Source: Buttiauxella massiliensis (GTDB taxonomy: Bacteria; Pseudomonadota; Gammaproteobacteria; Enterobacterales; Enterobacteriaceae). Taken from it: a stretch of DNA of 64,000 bases. The stretch's first letter is position 1. Each line of letters begins with the position of its first letter. The DNA is taken from contig NZ_LR722654.1 of assembly GCF_902500225.1 (NCBI RefSeq), positions 176,018 to 240,017 of the forward strand, read 5' to 3'. The notes beneath the pieces were generated by a model. That model had not been told where the DNA came from, did not search any database, and saw only the letters and a list, made by a program, of their open reading frames with translations. Shown piece by piece: positions 59,880 through 64,000 of this stretch. The position numbers and the translations under genes are program-made.

Positions 59880-61932
59880 ACAGTTTTGCTTCCTTTTGCG
59901 CGGCAACTAGCTTCTTAATAGCGAGAGTCAGTGCGCTTCGATTTGCGAGGGCATCCGTTTCGCCAAACATATGCTTGAGGTTGTACGCAATATGCTCTCT
60001 AAGTTCGGTAATCATCTCCTGATAATTGCCGATGACGGTTTGTTCGTTATGGAACGCCAGCTCCTCCATCGCACGACGAATATAATATATTTGCGCTTTA
60101 TCACTGTCGCGAATCACACCTGTTATTTGGTATATGCCATAGGCCACACTGGCTACCAAAGCAGCTTTGCCTACCAACGCCAGCGGAGTAAATCCATCTT
60201 CGCTATTTGGCGTGATCTTACCGTCCACCGCTCCATCTGCCGCATCAGCCCCTAGAAACGCCATCATAGCCGTTTTAATAGGGTGGTACTGTTCGCTGCT
60301 GGAAAAGAGGGCATCAAATATTTGCTTGGGTGGTATCTCTTCTGCCAGTTGGGTTGTACAAGCAGGATCTAGATGCATTGCAAGCCTAGAACGTGCATTT
60401 TCCAGCATTAAGGCAGGCATAATCTTCAGCACCGCAGCGAGGTTTTTAGGCGAAACTTGATGCTCTTTGCCCGGCTTTTTAAGCAGTGTATACAAACCCT
60501 TCGCCAGCTCGGGATCCTTCATCGTGTACTCTGTCTGCTTATCCTGAACCAGATAACCCATTCTCCCGGCGGTAGAGAGTGCCAACAACTGCTGGTTTTC
60601 AACAGCAGGCAAGAGCCCTTGGGCACGAAGCACTCGAGAATTTACAGACGTTAGAGCTTTGAAGTTATGCTCGTGGATACTGACGTTTTCGTACTGCTTA
60701 TCCCAGGCGTCGATAATACGTCGACTGCGCTCGTCATCCACTTCTATGCCGCGCAACGACAGACGCCGCGCAAAAATTTTGAGGTTGTTTTGAAAACCAA
60801 CCTCTTCGCTTTTATAGTTTTCTTCACAATGCCTAAGTGCATCAGTAAAGTGCTGACGGGTCTGCTTTTTAATCGCTGCGCGTAATTTTTGCTCATGGTT
60901 GGCGGCAGATTCATCAAAAGCCTCAAGGATCTCTTCTACCATGGATTCATGATGCTGCTGCTTATCCGCCAATATTTTCAAATCATTAATAATTTCGGAC
61001 ACATCTTCGCGAATAAGCGCCATAAAATTATCCAACGCAATTGCTTCAGACGCCGCGCTGCTAGTGAGCTTATTGGTCACCGTCTGGCGCAGTGCATCAA
61101 TCCAAATATCGCTATTGCCGGAGCCTGTCGCTACGATATCCTCTTTTGTCATTCCAACATTGGGGAAAACACGTTCAGCAGCACTGGTCTTGAGCTGTTC
61201 GATTTCCTGTAAACCGAGCAACTCAGTTTTGCTGATGACCACCACAGGGCCTCGGTCACTGAAGTTATCTCGCAAATCTTGCAATACACCAGATTTGCTG
61301 TCGTTGGCTAACAGAGAGGCGTCAGTCACGAATATGACGCCACGGGCGTTAACCAATACGTGGCGCATCATATCCTGCCAGAGGTAGTTTTTGCTGGTGA
61401 TTAACTCATAGCCCGGTAGCAGCGCCCAGGTCACCTGTTCATCAATGAACGAGCTTTTCTTGCTGATCAGTAGTTTGGGGTAGAGCAGCTTAAAACCTGC
61501 TTTTTCATAGCGACGAACACTGTTCCAGTCGCGAAGGAGGTTTTGAAGTTGCTCCCCACCCTCGCCTTTTTGCTGCTCAATTTCGCCTGTTTTAAGGTTC
61601 AGGCACTGATAGACTACCTGCGGAAAGTCGGCGGGGTCGCCATCCACCTGTTCGATAAAAAGCGGCACCTGCTCGCCACGACCCGGATTGGCGTCTAACC
61701 ATTCATCATCAATACCGAGAATAGTTTTCGCCAGGGTTGTTTTACCGGCCCCTTGCATACCCGCGATGGCGTAAATGGATTCTTGCTGCAAAAGTGTCGT
61801 CAGTTCCACCTGACGCAAAACATCGGTAATGTGATCGACATTTTCTGTTGCTTCACCGTGCTCAATGGAGAGTTCGAGCGCAGTAAGTAACGCACTACGA
61901 ATATTCTGTAAGGTATTGATATTAATTGACAT
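59848..61932 (-). CDS. dynamin-like large GTPase A with hydrophobic segment
   Basis: The 694 residues begin at ATG 61932 (MSININTLQNIRSALL), with GGAAGGA 7 bases upstream; the longer frame to 62088 is not supported. P-loop GMQGAGKTT (58-66). The G3 position reads LLPGYELI, lacking the usual Asp, and G4 reads ISKTELLG, so nucleotide handling may differ from canonical dynamins. Helical stalk regions follow. A hydrophobic stretch (LALVGKAALVASVAYGIYQI, ~586-606) could insert in membrane. It is first gene of the operon. Family assignment rests on motif and architecture. Confidence 0.7.
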   Translation of the reverse strand: MSININTLQNIRSALLTALELSIEHGEATENVDHITDVLRQVELTTLLQQESIYAIAGMQGAGKTTLAKTILGIDDEWLDANPGRGEQVPLFIEQVDGDPADFPQVVYQCLNLKTGEIEQQKGEGGEQLQNLLRDWNSVRRYEKAGFKLLYPKLLISKKSSFIDEQVTWALLPGYELITSKNYLWQDMMRHVLVNARGVIFVTDASLLANDSKSGVLQDLRDNFSDRGPVVVISKTELLGLQEIEQLKTSAAERVFPNVGMTKEDIVATGSGNSDIWIDALRQTVTNKLTSSAASEAIALDNFMALIREDVSEIINDLKILADKQQHHESMVEEILEAFDESAANHEQKLRAAIKKQTRQHFTDALRHCEENYKSEEVGFQNNLKIFARRLSLRGIEVDDERSRRIIDAWDKQYENVSIHEHNFKALTSVNSRVLRAQGLLPAVENQQLLALSTAGRMGYLVQDKQTEYTMKDPELAKGLYTLLKKPGKEHQVSPKNLAAVLKIMPALMLENARSRLAMHLDPACTTQLAEEIPPKQIFDALFSSSEQYHPIKTAMMAFLGADAADGAVDGKITPNSEDGFTPLALVGKAALVASVAYGIYQITGVIRDSDKAQIYYIRRAMEELAFHNEQTVIGNYQEMITELREHIAYNLKHMFGETDALANRSALTLAIKKLVAAQKEAKLYETHFRKILG

Positions 61933-62185
61933 GCTAAGTCCTTCCTGATCGTTAGTATGCAGTGTCACGACACATTTTCTTTTTTTCTCAATATACCCGA
62001 GGAAGCGTTCCCCCCGGTTTAATTTCGCAACCTGCTTTTCATGCGCGATTCTTTTAGACGTGAGCCTGACACATTGGAATGCCCCCAAGGGGTAAACACA
62101 ACTTAAAGGCGTTATCCTGGCTCAGTAAAAAAGACTCTGAATGGTGCAAGTACGAAGCGTGTAATAAATTCGTAACTTACTAATT

Positions 62186-62960
62186 CTAATTAAAATCTTC
62201 AATTATCTTCTGATTATAATCATCCAGATACTTTTGTAGTTCATCCCTGTCGACTAGACGTACCATGGCAGATTCAGCCAGCTCTTTTGCAGAACGAGTG
62301 AACCAAGAGTTAGTCACAACCATCGCCTCATCACAGCCATAAAAAGTTTTAGCAGAGATCACCTGCTGTACCGCAGAATTACCCACGGAGCCGGAATAAT
62401 TCTTCGCCTGAATAACCATATTTTTACCGAATCGAGTAACAAAGAGATCTGCGCCCTGGTCTTGCGTCCTCTTCGTTCCTTTGACGTCATAGCCCATAGT
62501 CTGGAATATTTCCACAAGGAAATTTTCGAACTGGAAACCATCCATTGCATCTACTAAATACATGGTAACGAATTTGTTAGGATTAAAATGCTCAAGTCGT
62601 GTAGCTAATCTATCAACCAAAATATCAAAATAAATACGCTCACACACAGCCAAGTATTTTTAACTTCTTCGAATGAAACCAAAGGTACACTAGGCGTGGT
62701 ATCAGCCTTGTCATTGAATTCTACTGACGGGAACTCTATCTTGTTGCTCCAGAGATAGAATAGAAACAACGAAAGGTCTGCCCGAAAAGTAGTACCCGCC
62801 TCTTCAATCCATGATTTCAAGGATTCGGTAAATGTAGATTTGATATGTCTTTTAACTTCCTTAGCAAAACCATAAAAAAGAGCGTTAAATGATGTTGTAA
62901 GGAGTAATTTATCTAATAACTCAGGTAACTGCTCAAGCTCAATCCAACAAACTCATTTAA
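62186..62960 (-). pseudogene. Mrr-type restriction endonuclease, truncated and frameshifted
   Basis: The C-terminal 110 residues are an Mrr_cat-like nuclease domain: MDGFQFENFLVEIFQTMGYDV, then the D...QxK active site in DQGADLFVTRFGKNMVIQAKNY, and GNSAVQQVISAKTFYGCDEAMVVTNS. A second frame, open from ~62960 down to 62605, supplies a coherent N-terminal helical part (LKSWIEEAGTTFRADLSLFL). The two join if two bases are removed at the TGTGTGTG run near 62640-62650. There is no good start upstream, so the 5' end is probably also lost at the junction with the neighbouring ORF. Confidence 0.6.
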
Positions 62961-62971
62961 CAGTATGGCAA

Positions 62972-63508
62972 GTGATGAAAGCTAACCAAAGCAGCTACGG
63001 CATTATCACCCTTCATGCAGTTGAACTTATCAGACAACAACTATCCCCGATAGAAGCCTGGCATAGAGCTGTTGCAGGAAAAGAAAAAGGCTGTCCTAAA
63101 TCAGCATTCCTGGGCTTATGCCAGTTTGGCTGGGTTAAAGATGTTCCACGTGGGGAATATCTTTCATCCCGTGCATTAAACGGGCCTAATAAGGATTATA
63201 CGATCCGGGCTGCTCAGCTTTTACTGGCAGACTCTGAAGCTGTTTATACTCCTCGTCAGCTTTGGACATTAAGTATTGCGGATCTTAACCAGCCTCCGGC
63301 TAACCACAATCAGCAAATGAATGTTGCACTTGCTCTCTCAAAGAGGCGGGATTACTTATTGAAGGAGTGGTGCCTTAACCGATACATGCCGAAACAGACC
63401 GGATACTTACCGGAAACTCCTCGACTCAGTTGTATTCATTATGCTGGAGATAAGGGCATGAGTATTTGCATTAACACGCTCGGGTTTGCTGTTCATTGCA
63501 CTCCGTGA
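62972..63508 (+). CDS. hypothetical protein (possibly DUF6979 family), C-terminus within att repeat
   Basis: 178 residues starting at adjacent GTG/ATG codons (62972, 62975). The N-terminal half reads SSYGIITLHAVELIRQ and GCPKSAFLGLCQFGWVKDVPRGEY, a pattern I associate with an uncharacterised family found near mobile DNA. No catalytic residues are evident. The last few codons (VHCTP) lie inside att repeat copy B, so its true C-terminus may have been replaced during integration. Confidence 0.5.
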   Translation: MMKANQSSYGIITLHAVELIRQQLSPIEAWHRAVAGKEKGCPKSAFLGLCQFGWVKDVPRGEYLSSRALNGPNKDYTIRAAQLLLADSEAVYTPRQLWTLSIADLNQPPANHNQQMNVALALSKRRDYLLKEWCLNRYMPKQTGYLPETPRLSCIHYAGDKGMSICINTLGFAVHCTP

Positions 63509-63790
63509 GCACAGGATATGCACAAAACGTGAATTTCAGGCATAAAAAAACCACCCGTAGGTGGTTTCACGACACTGCTTATTGCTTTGATTATTCTGAT
63601 GTTTCCCATGGTGCCCGGGGCGGGACTTGAACCCGCACAGCGCGAACGCCGAGGGATTTTAAATTCTACGCAGAATCATGGCGTTACATAGCTTTTCATA
63701 GCAGGACTTAGCTGGCGTTGACTATCCCTCTTTGCTGTAGTTAGCTGGAAATAGATAGCCGTGGATAGCTTTGTGCACAGAAACGGCACA
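63493..63790. repeat. leuZ attachment-site repeat, copy B
   Basis: Second copy of the 298-bp block at 56752, with the same terminator hairpin and tRNA fragment and ~90% identical right arm. It bounds the GTPase module on the right. The 160 bp from 63791 to the IS/transposase start show no gene. Confidence 0.9.
63609..63664 (-). other. 3' fragment of tRNA-Leu(UAA) (leuZ), att core, second copy
   Basis: Identical to 56868-56923. Again only the 3' part of the tRNA, and the sequence to the right is island DNA. The intact leuZ should lie beyond the right window edge. Confidence 0.9.
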
Positions 63791-63873
63791 GACGCTCGAA
63801 ATCACCAAGCAGTGGGTCATCCATGCAGCATTTATCTAAATGAATGTAATCTCCAGGATTTCCGGAGAGGGCA

Positions 63874-64000
63874 TGTAAGTATCCCACCAAAATGGCCCAT
63901 TCACTTTTAGAGATCTTCCGACATACTGATTATGTCCCCGAGGAGATCGCCATGCGTAAAATCCGGTTCACCGAGCACCAAATCATCGCCGTACTGAAAT
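63874..64000 (+). mobile_element. 5' end of an IS3-family element (window edge)
   Basis: Begins with TGTAAGTATCCCACC, whose first six bases equal the IS end at 54349. It is followed 78 bp later by an orfA start codon and continues off the window. Confidence 0.65.
63952..64000 (+). CDS. IS3-family transposase OrfA (partial)
   Basis: Only the first 16 residues are in the window: MRKIRFTEHQIIAVLK, the start of an orfA helix-turn-helix subunit of IS3-family elements. GGAG lies 6 bases before the ATG. Confidence 0.8.
   Translation, partial: MRKIRFTEHQIIAVLK

Overview
The window is a chromosomal segment of a motile enterobacterium (Enterobacteriaceae). Gene order follows the Escherichia coli stretch flhA-flhB-che-tar-cheW-cheA-mot-flhDC-uspC-otsA-otsB-araHGF-ftnB-yecJ-azuC-yecR-ftnA-yecA-leuZ. 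Several acquired blocks interrupt it, and proteins are close to but distinct from E. coli ones. A Buttiauxella/Kluyvera/Enterobacter-like host fits; the genus cannot be fixed from the sequence alone.

Region by region: 1-2298 holds the flagellar export genes flhA (cut by the window edge) and flhB. 2560-4433 is an insertion between flhB and cheZ with two damaged genes, a dGTPase-like HD phosphohydrolase and an N-truncated nucleotidyltransferase-like ORF, followed by an ERIC-like repeat. 4654-18222 is the chemotaxis/motility block: cheZ-Y-B-R-tap-tar behind a sigma-28 promoter, a dicarboxylate/amino-acid symporter gene splitting tar from cheW, then cheW-cheA-motB-motA and the master regulators flhC-flhD. 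19029-27198 holds uspC, trehalose synthesis (otsBA), an SdaC-like permease and the arabinose ABC importer araFGH. 27532-33561 is a carbohydrate cluster (DJ-1/PfpI protein, GH88 unsaturated glucuronyl hydrolase, LacY-type permease, DUF2264 protein, AraC-type regulator). Beyond ftnB lie scars of an alginate lyase and a heparinase II/III protein, suggesting a once larger uronate-polysaccharide locus. 35793-49302 holds a DcuB-like carrier, yecJ, a sugar acetyltransferase, an Opp/Dpp-type ABC importer, the tiny azuC gene, a DHA2 exporter, a small secreted protein, an RpiB-family isomerase, a chemoreceptor with almost no periplasmic domain, yecR and ftnA.

From 49469 rightwards the chromosome is heavily rearranged. 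An IS3-group remnant sits where yecH-tyrP lie in E. coli and abuts a yecA that has lost its C-terminal SEC-C motif. A YfgF/PdeF-like c-di-GMP phosphodiesterase follows. Then comes a layered genomic island at tRNA-Leu(UAA), leuZ. Two nearly identical ~298-bp blocks (56752, 63493) each contain the 3' 56 nt of leuZ plus its terminator, and a 32-bp piece of a third copy lies at 54317. The first module carries a tyrosine integrase, a truncated zinc-ribbon gene and a UDG-fold-like protein. The second, which has no recombinase, carries a tightly overlapping three-gene operon: dynamin-like GTPase A, dynamin-like GTPase B, and a coiled-coil protein with a C-terminal membrane anchor. Next to it are a broken Mrr-type endonuclease and an uncharacterised ORF. 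The GTPase operon is the best candidate for an under-described system: probably anti-phage or membrane-remodelling, related to or distinct from LeoABC/Eleos. Matching IS fragments lie at 54349 and 63874.

Functionally, most of the window forms one motility regulon (FlhDC, sigma-28 promoters at tar and at the orphan chemoreceptor) embedded among carbon-uptake and stress genes, several with strong CRP-like sites (upstream of flhD, between azuC and the DHA2 gene, upstream of the AraC-type regulator).
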